64,000 nucleotides of DNA, from contig OY540811.1 of the NCBI GenBank assembly GCA_961205875.1, positions 35,433,340-35,497,339 of the forward strand, read 5' to 3'. Below the pieces are notes generated by a model. It made no database searches. It saw only the letters and a list, made by a program, of their open reading frames with translations, and was not told where the DNA came from. This stretch comes from Sialis fuliginosa. Its lineage: Eukaryota > Arthropoda > Insecta > Megaloptera > Sialidae. Made by a program: the position numbers and the translations under genes. This document shows, in pieces, positions 20,359-31,234 of this stretch; position 1 is the first letter of the stretch, and every line of letters begins with the position of its first letter.

Positions 20359-21655
20359 TTTCTATACATATAAAATTATCGTATTAGCATCGAGAGACAA
20401 GTAAAATTGAAAAGAATTCGAAAAATGATTTTCTCTGTTTTCTATAACTTAAAAAAACCGGCATTGCTTGTGTTACTATTAAATCGATATTAGCGACGTT
20501 GGAATTATTTTATGCTCTACAAAAAAAGTCCTTTACCCATATGCGTAAAATGAACTATTTCAGAGAAAAACACAAAAACTATATAAAAGAAAAACGTTTC
20601 CACTAAAAATCATTTTGATCCGAATTAGTTTCCGATTTCAGTTATATTCATGCTAATCTGATTGGACTAATCTTTCGATCCACAGAATTATTGTCAGATC
20701 AAAAATATAGTAAATAAATACAATTTTAAATATATTCAGAATTCATATTTATGTAAAATAGTAATTGGTAGGTAGGTATATTAATTTTATAGGATAAATG
20801 TACATTTATTATTTCTTGTAATTTTTAGCATGATGATGATTCTGTGAATTGTAAGCTAGTTTTTTCAAATTTTCCAATTAAATTTAAAAAAAAATTGTTT
20901 TTTTATTTTTGCAGCAATCAATGACAAATTATGCCCTTAAAAAAATATTAAGTTATATTTATTAATTTTAGTTTCTGGGTTATTCAGTGGTTTTAGATCA
21001 CCCTGAAAACGTTACATCACGTTTATGAAATACCCCCTCCCCAGTATCTGGTTGACGTGAAACACTAGATTTTATTGACGTCAAAAAAATTATGTTCCGT
21101 TTATATTTAAATCATCGATGCAACAAAAACAATGTAAGATAGAGCAAACATAAACAAGAATAATTTTAATATTTTAATTTTATAAAACAAATACTTCTAA
21201 TAGTTCAGAGGTGAGAGTCGTTAAATGCTACAGGACAAAAATGGCGCTATAGGTCATTGATAAAACGTTACAATTAATTAAAATTTCCAAAAAATCACAG
21301 TTTAACTAGACACTTTATTGAAAAGCTACTCACGGGTTCAAAACTTTTTTTTCACTTTAAATTGTAATTATAGGCTAAAAAAGAATTTACTTGAATTTAT
21401 TATTTATTTTGTTATTTAAAATTTTTTATAAACTGCTAACCGAAAGATAAAAAAAACAATATTTGTTTGAAAGATAATTTATTCTTTACAAATTCAACCT
21501 CTAAATAAAAACAAAATGACACCTTTGGTAAAATTAAAATATTAAATAAAATATAACTCTTTATGGAGTAAAATAATAACTTGAGCTATTAAGTTTGCTA
21601 TGGAATTCATAATAATAATTCATTTTAATTAATAAACTTTTTAACACTTATGACT
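20359..21655. other. Gap with one dispersed-repeat fragment (Z1, 20975-21110)
   Basis: Mostly unassigned AT-rich DNA. At 20975-21110 the words GTTTCTGGGTTATTCAGTGG, CACCCTGAAAACGTTACATC, CCCAGTATCTGGTTGACGT and ATTGACGTCAAAA recur in the same order at 39380-39510. No termini could be fixed for that family. Confidence 0.45.
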
Positions 21656-22059
21656 TATAGTCTGTTTCATTTAAGATTGCAATTGTGGGTGTGGATTAAA
21701 CAGTGTGATTCACACAGGCACTATTCTCGCACTAGGCTAGTCCACAGAATAAAGATAGTAAGAAGCGATACTCAACGTTAAAAAACTGACAATAGTTTTT
21801 ACACACACTCTAAAATTTGTAATAAATAAAACTCACCTTTGTATTATGAATATTTGAATATAATACGCATTTTTAGAGTAACTAATTTGACAATTTGAAT
21901 TTAATTCCATTTGTTTTCAAGGCAACATGAATTAGTAGATGTATTACCGTCAGTGAAAATTGTGTTATTGTGAATCTGTCTGGCGTTTTACCCAATCAGA
22001 AGCGCGTATTATGCTTCCTATGTAAGCTACCGCTGCAATCTTAAATGAAATAGACTATA
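21656..22059. mobile_element. MITE K with 25-bp TIRs (404 bp)
   Basis: The left end TATAGTCTGTTTCATTTAAG, then ATTGCA, and the right end, inverted, TATAGTCTATTTCATTTAAG, then ATTGCA, differ at one base. The ends may include TA target bases. The inside has CACACTCTAAAA, ACTCACCTTTG and CCAATCAGAAGCGCG. A single copy in the window; well kept TIRs suggest recent activity. Superfamily not assigned. Confidence 0.85.
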
Positions 22060-22570
22060 AATCTATCAAATATCAGTTTGCGGATATAGGTTCAATATGC
22101 TGTTTTTCCTTATTTTGGTCTATCGCCTTTAAAATATCCTAATAAAACTCGTTTATTTTATAATAGCATTGTTTGAATGTCAAATTAAAGGTCGAAAAAT
22201 ATTAAATTGTTCTCATCAAGTTTCTACGCGGGAAACATTTACAAATGTGTTGAAAAAATATGTAATTTACTTAATATTTCAAGGATTCGAATATTTAAGT
22301 AATAAGTCCACTTCAGTTGTACTTAAAAACAGTAAAATGATTATAATCAAGTCTCTATGTACCAATTTTTATGAAACCTTTTGCATTTGGATATTTTCAA
22401 TGAATAGGTCAATGTTGATATGTTAAGATTTTACGTTCGGCCCTAAACAATTTGTTAGGGCTATTCCATAAGAAAGCCATCAAAGAGGAATGCAAGAGCC
22501 TATCAGATTTTGTTTAAATTTTCGTATGTAATGTAATATAAGACCATCAACAAGTAAATATAATTTTTGA
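22060..22570 (+). other. Gap; possible Penelope-like 3' sequence
   Basis: The 85-codon frame at 22169-22426 shows no known motif. The stretch leads directly into the structured segment at 22571, so part of it may belong to the same element. Nothing else is assigned. Confidence 0.3.
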
Positions 22571-22684
22571 CGTCGATTTGGTCTTGTTATCGGCTCTTCT
22601 AAAAGTGCACTTTTAGAATTGCCCTGAAGATGTCACACTGCAATGTGTGACGAAACGTTGGCCGATAACATGACCAAACCGACG
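22571..22684 (+). ncRNA. Three-way-junction hairpin with hammerhead-like core motifs (probable Penelope-like element)
   Basis: An outer stem pairs CGTCGATTTGGTCTTGTTAT (22571 on) with the inverse of ATAACATGACCAAACCGACG (to 22684). Inside lie a perfect 22-bp palindrome at 22597-22618 (around AAAGTGCACTTT), then CTGAAGA at 22624-22630, a 7-bp hairpin GTCACAC/GTGTGAC at 22632-22651, and GAAAC at 22652-22656. CTGANGA, a hairpin, then GAAA are the conserved parts of a hammerhead ribozyme, and such ribozymes are known in Penelope-like retroelements. It is not canonical: there is an extra T before the hairpin, and the cleavage-side UH pairing at the outer stem is poor. Activity is not implied. Confidence 0.4.
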
Positions 22685-22749
22685 CGGTTTACACCCAGAA
22701 GCCAAGATCCATATCAAGATCACCGCGGAAGCCTCAAGATTTGTATAAA

Positions 22750-22900
22750 TAAATGTACTCCATATTTTTTTAGTGTAAACTTACCAAATTTTATCTTGAT
22801 TAAAGATGTAACGTATAATGAAACAGAACTCAAGATAAACAATAAATCATTCTAATTTGCAAAAAGTCATACCTTTGAATAAAATAAAATATAATAATAA
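22750..22900 (+). repeat. Dispersed repeat fragment shared with 55436-55560
   Basis: AACTTACCAAATTTTATCTT, then GATTAAAGAT and GATAAACA..ATCATT recur at 55447-55515, inside the insertion in MITE T4. The 70-codon frame at 22643-22855 overlaps the hairpin and this repeat and is not supported as a gene. Confidence 0.45.
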
Positions 22901-22964
22901 ATTTCAAAATTCATAATATTGAAAATGGCTCACAATTATTTTACTTTATATTAAAACTTTCGGG

Positions 22965-23005
22965 GGTCCGTAGGAATCACTTTGAGAACCACTAGACTAA
23001 ACCAA
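22965..23005 (-). mobile_element. hAT-like terminal fragment
   Basis: Reverse strand reads CTAGTGGTTCTCAAAGTG, then ATTCCTACGGACCCCCG, the usual form of hAT ends related to CAGTGGTTCTCAA. The partner end is missing. Confidence 0.45.
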
Positions 23006-23029
23006 CCTTTATTCTATATTATTATTATT

Positions 23030-23345
23030 ATAGAAAATTGAATGTTCTACAAAAAAGATTCTATACAATTTTCATGTAACATGTGTCGTTCATGAGATAT
23101 CTTGAAAAAATTAATATTTTGGAATGTCACCCCTCCCACTTCATACGATTTTGATGATTTTGAAATGGGACCAACCAAGTTTCATTAACATGAGTTCAAA
23201 CAGACACAGAATGAAAAGTGTTTGTCTTGACCTGAAACGGAAAGTTCAAGTTAAAATTTTGAAATCAGAGAACAATTTTTTCTCATTTTAAAACCACTAC
23301 AAAAAAAAAAAAGCTTCTCGTATCTTCGATATAACGAGGAGGCAA
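23030..23345 (-). mobile_element. Family B fragment, 5' half
   Basis: In reverse this runs from GCCTCCTCGTTATATCGAAG through the GTTTGTCTT and GACACAGAATG region to GGTGACATTCC and ATGTTCTACAAAAAAG matches of family B. The 3' half and terminus are absent, and internal parts including most of the GTCY microsatellite are deleted. Confidence 0.6.
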
Positions 23346-23354
23346 AATAGAATA

Positions 23355-23675
23355 CATAAGGTAGTAGCACTAGTCTTGGCAAGGACTCCAGAAATGGTAA
23401 ATATTATATATATCTTTTGTGTCGTAGTACTTATAATTTTGTAATCATTAACAAGTGTCCATCACTGCGTGTTCATTACTGGTTTTACGTTTGCCGTTAC
23501 TGGAGAAAAAACATGAACAAAATAAAAGGCTATAATTTAAAATCAAACTATATTTAGTGACTTTGGTAATTAAATTGATTAACTAAAGAGTTATTGGTTT
23601 TAAGTAACATAACATTAATCCAAAAAAACCGAAAACTTGCTCGTATAGCGGCCATAACTGGTGCCTTTACCTTAT
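23355..23675 (-). mobile_element. MITE family C, copy C2, internally deleted (321 bp)
   Basis: ATAAGGTAGTAGCACTAGTC at the left and ATAACTGGTGCCTTTACCTT at the right; the order of landmarks is the reverse of C1. About 240 bp between the GGACTCCAGAAATGG region and the TTTTGTGTCGTAGTAC region are missing compared with C1. Confidence 0.75.
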
Positions 23676-24253
23676 ATAAATTTTATTAATGTCTAGTCAA
23701 TGAGTCTATTATAAATTTTGGGCAAACTGTTCGACTGATAATGACTACAATAAAGGTTTATCAATGATTAAGTACAGTCATTAATTTATCAGTACAATGA
23801 AAACATTATCCATAGTAAAATAATAACAAAGGTCACAATTATTAAAAGTATTGATTTTATTTTCTATACTTATTAATGATCAATAAATCTTATCTTAATA
23901 TATCTTAGTTATACCAATTATTACCATATTTTATATTCTTGTTATTGCATAGTAAGTAGTAAATGTTTTTATAAATGAAAAAAATATAAAATAATGAACT
24001 AATTATTGAAATATAAACAATTTTATTTCCATGTAGAAAATGAATTATTAATAATCGATATTATCAACACTGTTTATTAAAAAGTACAGTAATCATGACA
24101 AAATTAAAATTTGAGATTTTAACGGAATTATATGTTTTGAGAGACCCTGAATCAACTATTATCTTGATGACCTCTGAGTACTATAGATGGGAAACTAATC
24201 TTTTTAGAGATCAAGTCGTTTGAATCAATTCACTATAGTGATTTGTACTTTTT
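23676..24253. other. AT-rich gap, nothing assigned
   Basis: Scanned on both strands for terminal repeats, CpG-rich open stretches and matches to other families; none recognised. Confidence 0.35.
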
Positions 24254-24586
24254 ATGTCCGGTATTATAAAGGAGCTAGCAAATTTGCTAGCTAGCAAGCA
24301 CTTTCAAATGGGGTATTCATTCTGTGAGAGTATCTATGGATTAACTATGAAATTTAGAGCAGTGATTCTTCAACGTATTGTAACACATTTGGCGACTCTG
24401 ACCGTACAAAATAATTTTCATAATATCGCCACTGTTTTAATACCGTTGGTGTTTACATACCACACGTGCGCGAAATTTGTCAAACATTTCATGAAACTAA
24501 AAGAGAACTGTCAGATAAGTTAAAACCTCATTTGAAAGTGCTTGCTAGCCAGCAAATTTTGCTAACTCCTTTATAATACCGGACAT
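24254..24586. mobile_element. MITE family T, copy T1 (333 bp, intact)
   Basis: Ends ATGTCCGGTATTATAAAGGA and its near-exact inverse TCCTTTATAATACCGGACAT. The left subterminal part contains a perfect 18-bp palindrome, GCTAGCAAATTTGCTAGC. The 89-codon frame at 24254-24523 fills it but other copies do not keep it open, so it is not a gene. Other copies: 41500 (interrupted), 55143 (interrupted, inverted) and an end at 41040. Confidence 0.85.
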
Positions 24587-24700
24587 TATTCTTATTGTTA
24601 GTCTCGTCGCCTTGAATAACAATACATAAAATGAATAGGTAAACGGAAATCGGTGCGCAAACTATTCAGGAAACTGTTTAGTTTATATAAACATAAATAA

Positions 24701-24946
24701 TTCGGGCAAGACATACACGAGTGTATGCCATAAGGATTTCGAAGTACGTACTACGTGGAATGTTTGGAACCACTTACAGGTGCATTTTTAAGTTAGAAAA
24801 AAATATAAAAAAGTGTCAAGTTCTACTAATTGAGATCAATATTTTGACACCCCACTTGCCTAGATATCAAAATAAAAAATTCTAAGACGTACCTCCCTAT
24901 TATTCCAAAATTTAAAATTATATTGTTGACTTTAATATTTGTCGTT
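24701..24946 (-). mobile_element. Family D Helentron-like element, copy D1, 3'-end fragment
   Basis: It begins like D2 and D3 with the GACATACACGAGTGTATGCC hairpin (24712-24727) and GTACGTACTACGTGGAATG. The subterminal repeat has decayed to AGGATTTCGAAG. It stops near GTATTTGTCG-like sequence at 24946, losing the rest. Confidence 0.6.
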
Positions 24947-25124
24947 GGGTTTTGTTTACGTGGACTTATGACGTGCAAAACATTAAACCTTATCGAAATA
25001 AATGATTTCATCGTCATAAGTACTTAATGTAGACATAATTTACCCTTTACAGCATTCAATTTGGTCGTATAGTTTAGGAAATAACTATAAATAAGTTATA
25101 TACGGTAAAATATTATTAATAAAG

Positions 25125-25205
25125 CGCGAACTAAAGAAGTGCCGCGTCGGAATCGGGCTTCTGCTCGGCTGGTATTCGGATTCACTCGGCTCGGCCGTTG
25201 TTTTT
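25125..25205. other. GC-rich island in AT-rich surroundings
   Basis: About 80 bp with many CpG and CGGCT/TCGG words (GTGCCGCGTCGGAATCGGGC, CACTCGGCTCGGCCG). No open frame of note and no terminal repeat. It could be the end of an unrecognised element or a short CpG-rich regulatory patch. Confidence 0.3.
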
Positions 25206-25317
25206 TGATCGTCAATTTATTATTTTGTTTTCAATAATTAACTTTCAAATCTAAACAGAACAAAAATTATTTGTACTTTTTGTTCTGATTTGTTTTTGTT
25301 AGGTAATTTAGATGTTG

Positions 25318-25438
25318 ATTAGTTATTATTACAATAATAACTAATCGTCTTTGTACTTAATTCAACTATATTTTTTCCAAAAATCCTAGACAATAATTCC
25401 GTAGTCCACGCGAGCAAAACCGCGGGCACAGTTAGTAT
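25318..25438. repeat. Family V repeat, copy V3
   Basis: AGTTATTATTACAATAATAA, CTAATCGTCTTTGTACTTAA, CAATAATTCCGTAGTCCACG and CGCGGGCACAGTTAGTAT. It is the uninterrupted counterpart of V2 and shows what preceded the palindrome there. Confidence 0.65.
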
Positions 25439-25904
25439 ATTTTTATAATTTTATAATAAAACAACAACAATATCATGTATTTCATTTTTTTTATACTTAA
25501 AAAAATATTTGTGCATTTTTGGGCCACTCTATATTTATCAATATGAGGAAAGTTCCGTATGTACTTAATTGTAGTAATTATAAAAATATTGAATGATTGA
25601 AAGTGTGGGCTGCATGTTGTCAACAACGCAACGGTGACATTCAATTGTTTGTCAATATGCATAACTGTATGCAAATGAGGGATGTACGTATTGGATTCAT
25701 TTGGCTGGAATAATTTGTTTAGACACTTGATAAAGATAACAATTAATATTCATTTATGTTAATTAGATACCTGTGTCATAGATTCACGTTTTAAAAATAT
25801 GTAGTGAATTTATATTCATGAATAATATAAGGTATATTGGCTAAATCATCGAAGATGGAAGGCCAAAAAAAATAATGCATATAAAATGTATTCAACGTGG
25901 CATA
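25439..25904. other. Gap, nothing assigned
   Basis: AT-rich. The 80-codon reverse frame at 25432-25674 has no known motif. Short direct repeats of GCATAACTGTATGCA (about 25660, also 50973) are noted. Confidence 0.3.
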
Positions 25905-26275
25905 CTTTTTTAGGGTTACGTAGAAAACTAGGAACGGCTTTTTCCCGTGCTCCTAGCAGTGGCAATTCAAATGCAAAAAATCTGAAAAAATTCAAGAATA
26001 TTGCTTTTGATTAGTACTTTCAATGAAAATTATAACAAACACTATATATCGAACAATTTCTGACCCCTCTCCCATACACTGAAAAGTGTAATTACTTTTT
26101 TTTCACTTATGATAGGTCTCCTAAAATGCAACAAAAAATGTTATGTTTTGATTTTAACCCTTCAATCATATATATTTGCTTTCAAACGTCGATATCAAAG
26201 CACCCCTCCACCTCTTGTAATTTTAAAACTAATTATCAAAAAATTATAGCGAACACTGTAGCAAAAATAGTTTTG
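25905..26275 (+). mobile_element. Family E Helentron-like element, copy E2, truncated
   Basis: TTTTTTAGGGTTACGTAGAA, then AACTAGGAACGG matches the 5' end of E1 (51296). The core words CCTAAAATGCAACAAAAAAT, TTTTGATTTTAACCCTTCA and ATTATAACAAACACT also match. The GTCC microsatellite and the 3' hairpin end are missing. It abuts MITE C3. Confidence 0.6.
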
Positions 26276-26285
26276 AAATAATTAA

Positions 26286-26765
26286 TGCACCAGTTATGGC
26301 CACTATAAGAGCAAGTTTTTGTTTGTTTTTTTGATTAATGGGCTTGTTTTTTGTAATTCTCATGAACTAATGTTACTAATAAAACAAGTAACTCTTTATT
26401 TAATTAATTTAACTACCAAAGTCCGCAAATATAGTTTGTTTTTTAAATTATAGCCTTTTATTTTGTTCAAGTTTTTTCTCCAGTAATGGCAAAGGTAAAA
26501 TCAGTAATGAGCACGCAGTGATGGACAATTACTAATGATTACAAAATGATAAGTACTACGACACAAAAGATATAAAAGAAAGAAACGTCAAATTTGATAC
26601 AATGTAAAGCAGTTGCTATGATAATATAATAATTAACAAATAAATTATACTAATAATTAGTTTAATTAAATGTCCACCATTTACTTATCGGCCGATTGTC
26701 ATCAAATCACGCTGTAAAACTGTTAAATGTATATAGATTAATATTCAGAAATGGTAGAAATGGTT
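26286..26765 (+). mobile_element. MITE family C, copy C3, right end missing
   Basis: GCACCAGTTATGGCCACTAT at the left, then all C1 landmarks in order (ACTAATGTTACTAATAAAAC, ATGATAAGTACTACGACAC) to TATTCAGAAATGGTAGAAA, where it ends without the GGTGCCA...ACCTTAT terminus. Confidence 0.7.
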
Positions 26766-26920
26766 AAACAAATTCTGCGTATGTATGTTACATGGCAAAG
26801 ATTATATTTTATTAATAAAAATCGCATATAACAGGTTTTGTATAATGTAGGTAAGTATATCTATATTTTATTATCAGAGGTTTTCCCATAATATTACATC
26901 ATTGCAAAAAACAATCAAAT

Positions 26921-27942
26921 ATATCGTCGGGTTACTGTAAAAACCAGATAAGTCGCATATTGTAGTTTTTAAGATATTAATGTTTTAAACTTTAATATTT
27001 CGGACAGACATACACGAGTGTATGCCATAAGGGTTCCGAAGTACGTACTACGTGGAATGTTTAGAACCACTTACAGGTGCATTTTTAAGTTACAAAAAAT
27101 ATATAAAAGTGTCAAGTTCTACTAATTGAGATCTATATTTTGACACTCCACTTGCCTAGATATCCAAATAAAAAATTCTATAACGCCCCTCCCTATAATT
27201 CCAAAATTTAAAATTATATTGTTGATTTTAGTATTTGTCGATTTTTTGAGCCGGTAGTTGCAGAGTTAGAGGGGGGTGGACAAAATAAAATACTGCATTT
27301 AGCCCCCTACCGGCGCCATTTTTGAGTTAGAAAAAAATAAAAAATATGGTCAAATTCTACTAAGTGAGATGTACATTTTGACATGCCACACGTTTTGGTA
27401 TACATTTTTTTTATTTTTTTTATTTGCTTTAAAGCCCCCTACAGGCACCATTTCTGATTTAGAAAAAAATAGAAGAAGGGTCTATTTCCGCTTGTTTAGT
27501 TATACATTTTAACGTGCCACATGCCTTGGTAAAAAAATAATTTTTTTTAACTAGCTTTGGCTCCTTATTTCCCCCCCCTGAAAATAAATAAAATAAAATC
27601 AATAAATTTGTACATATTTAACTAGAGGGTGTCATTTTACATGTTCAGTAAAAATTTCAAGTTTCTAGCTTATATAGTTTACGAGCTATTTGGCTTGAGT
27701 GAAAAGGACGGACGGACGACAAAGTGAGATTAATAGGGTTTCTTCGGAACCCTAAAAAGGACATGAAAAATCCCTGAAACCAATAACATTTTATTTTTTG
27801 CACATGCGTACTGACCTTTTATATCTGTAAGAGATTTATCTTATTTTTACAGTAGAACTAGGTGAAACTTTTGGTAGAAATGCACTTAACCAAAAAAATG
27901 TAAATGTGGAGTTATCTGGTTTTTGCAGTAACCCGACGATAT
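26921..27942. mobile_element. MITE F (31-bp TIRs) interrupted by D2
   Basis: ATATCGTCGGGTTACTGTAA at 26921 and its inverse TTGCAGTAACCCGACGATAT ending at 27942; the TIR extends inward to CCAGATAA for 31 bp with one mismatch. The middle, 27000-27758, is the unrelated element D2. Without it F would be about 265 bp. Confidence 0.8.
27000..27758 (-). mobile_element. Family D Helentron-like element, copy D2 (full length), nested in F
   Basis: Read in reverse: 5' TTTTTAGGGTTCCGAAG, a GTCC microsatellite (27707-27722), a core with repeated GCCCCCTA(C)CGGCGCC and GCCCCCTACAGGCACC modules, then CTTCGGAACCCT and the hairpin CATACACTCGTGTATG. The subterminal repeats at 27030-27041 and 27742-27753 are exact 12-bp inverses (AGGGTTCCGAAG). 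This is the layout of Helentron-associated non-autonomous elements; no Rep/helicase coding is present. Confidence 0.65.
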
Positions 27943-29134
27943 GGTAACTTGGGTGACGTTACTAGCTGATATTTGTGATATTTAATTTGATACTAATAAA
28001 ATCGAATCTATCCGAAAGATAAAGTTAAAATTAAATGATAGACAATCATTGTTTCTGAATCGTATATTTATAATACCTACATTACAATAAAACATGATTT
28101 ACTTAAAAGGAACCACTATTAACTTGTGTGACATGAAATTACCTCATATAACATTGTATTACGAAAACTGACCTGCTATGACGTCATGACGAATAATATG
28201 ACGAGACCATCAATACTACTTATTAGATTATTAAATAAATCTGAGCCGCTGCAACCAAGGGAGAAAGAAGTCATTTGAATACTGACGTTTTATGACGCGT
28301 GATAACATGTTATGACGTCACATGACATATTTACAGAAACATTATAATATATTTCAATCAATTGCTTGTGAAAGTTACGAGGTATTTTGAAACCTCTCTT
28401 AACCACTACAACTTAAAAAAGGAGGCAGCTTTAACCCAAATGAATGCATTCAAAATGCACTTACTTCAGCCAACTCTATCTCAAAATCCTGAAGTTTTAG
28501 GATACAAAATACGCAACATATCAAAAATTCAATCAATTTAACGAAAGTCAGTTTCCCATAAGGAAATTGCGGGGTCCTTTGGGAACAAGTCGCCATATTT
28601 TCTAAACAATTAAATGTATGAACAATTTTTTTTACGGAAGTTTCTTACTTTTTTATGATCTGTAAAATTATGTACTCTTAGATATACCGTTCCATTTGAT
28701 TTTGCTGAGAAACGGCATGTACCCCTCAAACTACCCTCCAAGGAGGGGTTTGAAGGGGTTGAAAATATTTTCTCTGAAATTCTTTAGGGTCGATATATTT
28801 ATATAATATTTTTTTTATTATAAAACTATATCTTCAATAGTAAAACTAAGTGGAACACCCGGTATCAAAAAAAATTGAATTTTAAATGGCCTTTAAAAAA
28901 TTAAAAATGGAAAAAGATGTGCAATTTTAATATAAAGTTAGTAAATTAACTGAAATTATATTTAAAATGATTATTTACATTCAATATTCTGTTATTGAAG
29001 TTATATTCTGCTTGTAAACATATATGTATTTTAAATTATAAAGGTTTATTGGTCGATTCATAAATTATTTTGAAAGTTGATTTCCTGTATTGATATTAAA
29101 TAATTGATAATGTATTCAGTTATTTGTATGAAAG
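27943..29134. other. Gap with a cluster of TGACG motifs (28176-28327)
   Basis: Unassigned AT-rich DNA. Within 152 bp at 28176-28327 there are seven or so TGACG/CGTCA words, including TATGACGTCATGACG and TTATGACGTCACATGAC. Further on, CATGTACCCCTCAAACTACC and CACCCGGTATC (28864) look like repeat debris. No gene. Confidence 0.35.
28176..28327. promoter_or_regulatory. Cluster of CRE-like TGACG sites (unproven)
   Basis: Two full TGACGTCA palindromes (28179 and 28313) and several TGACG half sites (ATATGACGAGACC, ACTGACGTTTTATGACGCGTG). TGACGTCA is the CREB/ATF binding site. No promoter or gene is seen nearby, and TGACGTCA also occurs in MITEs H, J and L, so this may be transposon sequence rather than an enhancer. 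Confidence 0.25.
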
Positions 29135-30090
29135 AACTAGCTGCTACCCGCGACTTCGCTCGCGTGGATTTCGAAACCCTTCATATGTGACAGGGGGTAA
29201 AATATTAAATTTATCTTATTTTTAGTTTTCTTTAATTATACAAAATCGTAAATGTGTCGGCTCCTATGCGAGATAGAGGGGTTTTTCCGCCCTAAAACCC
29301 CCACCCCCGTGGTATTTTTCCCGCTGGATCGAATAAAACCACTTACAACCCTTCATATGTAACGGGTAAAATATTAATTACTAAAAAAAATTTTAAATTT
29401 TCCTCCCCCTTGCAATTCCTTAGGGGTTGAATTTTCGAGATATGAAATAGCCTTAATCCGTCCTTGGGATGTAAGCCATCTCACTGCCAAATTTCATCAA
29501 AATCGGTAAAGCAGTTTAGTCGTGAACAGGTAACAAATAGACAGACTGAGAGATACACTTTCGCATTTATAATATAAGTCGCGACTCCTATGTAAGATAA
29601 GGGGTTGTTTTGTCCCCCTAATAATCCCTCTTCCGTAGTATTTTTGCCCGCCAGATCGAATGTAATCAATTACAACTCTTCATATGTGACAGGGGGTAAA
29701 ATATTAAATTTTTCTTATTTTTAGTTTTCTTTCATTATACAAAATCGTAAATATCTCGGCTCCTATGCGAGATAGAGGGTTGTTTTGCCCCCTAAAACCT
29801 ACGCCCCCGTGGTATTTTTCCCGCCGGATCGAATAAAACCACTTACAACCCTTCATATGTATCGGGGGGTAAAATAATAATTACTAAAAAAAATTAAAAA
29901 ATTTCTACCCCCTTGCAATTTCTTAGGGGTTGAATTTTTAAGATACGAAATAGCCTATGTCCGTCCTCGGGATGCAAGCTATCTCACTGCCAAATTTCAT
30001 CAAAATCGGTAAAGCGGTTTAGCCGTGAAAAGGTAACAAACAGAAAACAGACAGACAAACACACTTTCGCATTTATAATATTAGTATGGA
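29135..30090 (+). repeat. Two diverged tandem copies of repeat family W
   Basis: Copy 1 (29138-29578): CTACCCGCGACTTCGCTCGC, AACCCTTCATATGTGACAGG, GGCTCCTATGCGAGATAGAG, CAAATTTCATCAAAATCGGT, AAGCAGTTTAGTCGTGAAC, CGCATTTATAATATAAGT. Copy 2 (29580-30088) starts at CGCGACTCCTATGTAAGATA and repeats the same words, ending CGCATTTATAATATTAGTAT. The CAAATTTCATCAAAATCGGT-type tail is common in insect non-autonomous retroelement-like repeats. The 62-codon reverse frame at 29481-29669 is not a gene. A decayed reverse copy lies at 48070-48310. Confidence 0.7.
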
Positions 30091-31234
30091 TATCGTAAAA
30101 TGTCCAAATATTACTTTACTTAATATTTTATTAACTAATTAAAATTTGAACAATAAAACTTAAATTTTTCGAAAAATTGTTCATTCGAAGAATTTTGATT
30201 TGAAAAATTGTGATTCGAAAAATTGTGTTTCGAAAAATTTACACCAAACCTAATAATTAATTTCGATATTTTACCTTTCATAGAAGTGAAATGTTTCTTC
30301 ATATTTAAATTTTCAATCAATATAGGCATTTCAAAATATTTAATTGTTAATATGTGTCAAAAATCATTTAATTGTTCGACAAAATATTTTAAAGAGACAT
30401 AATCATAGTAACCTAAATTAATAAAATAAAATATTGAAACCGTAAATTATAAAATTCCGTATTCCATGGCTAGGTACTATGTTTTTATATACCTAAATTA
30501 TAACATACCTGGTTAAATTATTTCTATATCGTCCCCTCCAAGGCAAAGTATCGTAAGATACACTTTTTGCGAAATTGAGTTATCGATTCTAAAAATCTCA
30601 TATATAAGCGACAAAATTCTCTTTTCCGCTAAAAAATCTGTTAAAACTTTTATCGTATTCCTCCAGACAATGTATTCTAAGCACCGATATCTGTTTTATG
30701 AAATATCGTAACCAACAATAATATAGTATCGTAACCAGTGACGTAGCTAGCCCTGAGTGGATCCTGACTGGCCTATATGGTAGGTACTTTCCCGCGACGG
30801 AATAATATAGTGCTGTGACGGAGTGCTTTCTTATTTATTCATTAGAGCTGGGTTTTTATCAATTTTAATTTTATTAATTTTAAGATATTTTAGAAAAATC
30901 GTACCTGTTAAAACTTTATTGCACAAACTAAATATGGTTTCTCTATGAGGTTTTTTCAATATATTTTTTACCCTCAATAACTCAATTTGGTTGATATTGA
31001 AGTATGATGTAGAACAGTGCTTCCTAAACTTTTCCTACGACAGAACACTTCACAAATCCTGAAATTTTAATGGAACGTCTTGGTTATTTTGTAAGTAATA
31101 TATAAAATAAGGAAAAAAGTAAATTTAAATCAGTCAAGCATGTTTGAACTTCTCGCAGCATTTAAAAACATTGAATATTAACTTTGATATTTTTTACGCT
31201 TAAACTGATAAGACATACGTTATATATCGTAGTA
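30091..31234. other. Gap with hAT-like ends at 30735 and 31013
   Basis: A short direct repeat of CGAAAAATTGTGATTTGAAA type (about 30170-30240) explains the Asn/Phe-rich reverse frame at 30135-30329. CAGTGACGTAGCTAGCCC at 30735 and CAGTGCTTCCTAAACTTTTC at 31016 look like hAT left ends without partners. Otherwise nothing. Confidence 0.35.

Noticed and set aside
20085-20369. Frame with an internally repeated peptide
   Set aside because: It translates the 128-bp tandem duplication; no start context, no known domain.
24254-24523. 89-codon frame filling MITE T1
   Set aside because: The other T copies (41500, 55143) break the frame with indels, so it is chance.
29135-30090. Autonomous LINE suspected from the CAAATTTCATCAAAATCGGT tail
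   Set aside because: No reverse transcriptase or endonuclease reading frame, even broken, is visible; only a non-autonomous repeat is supported.
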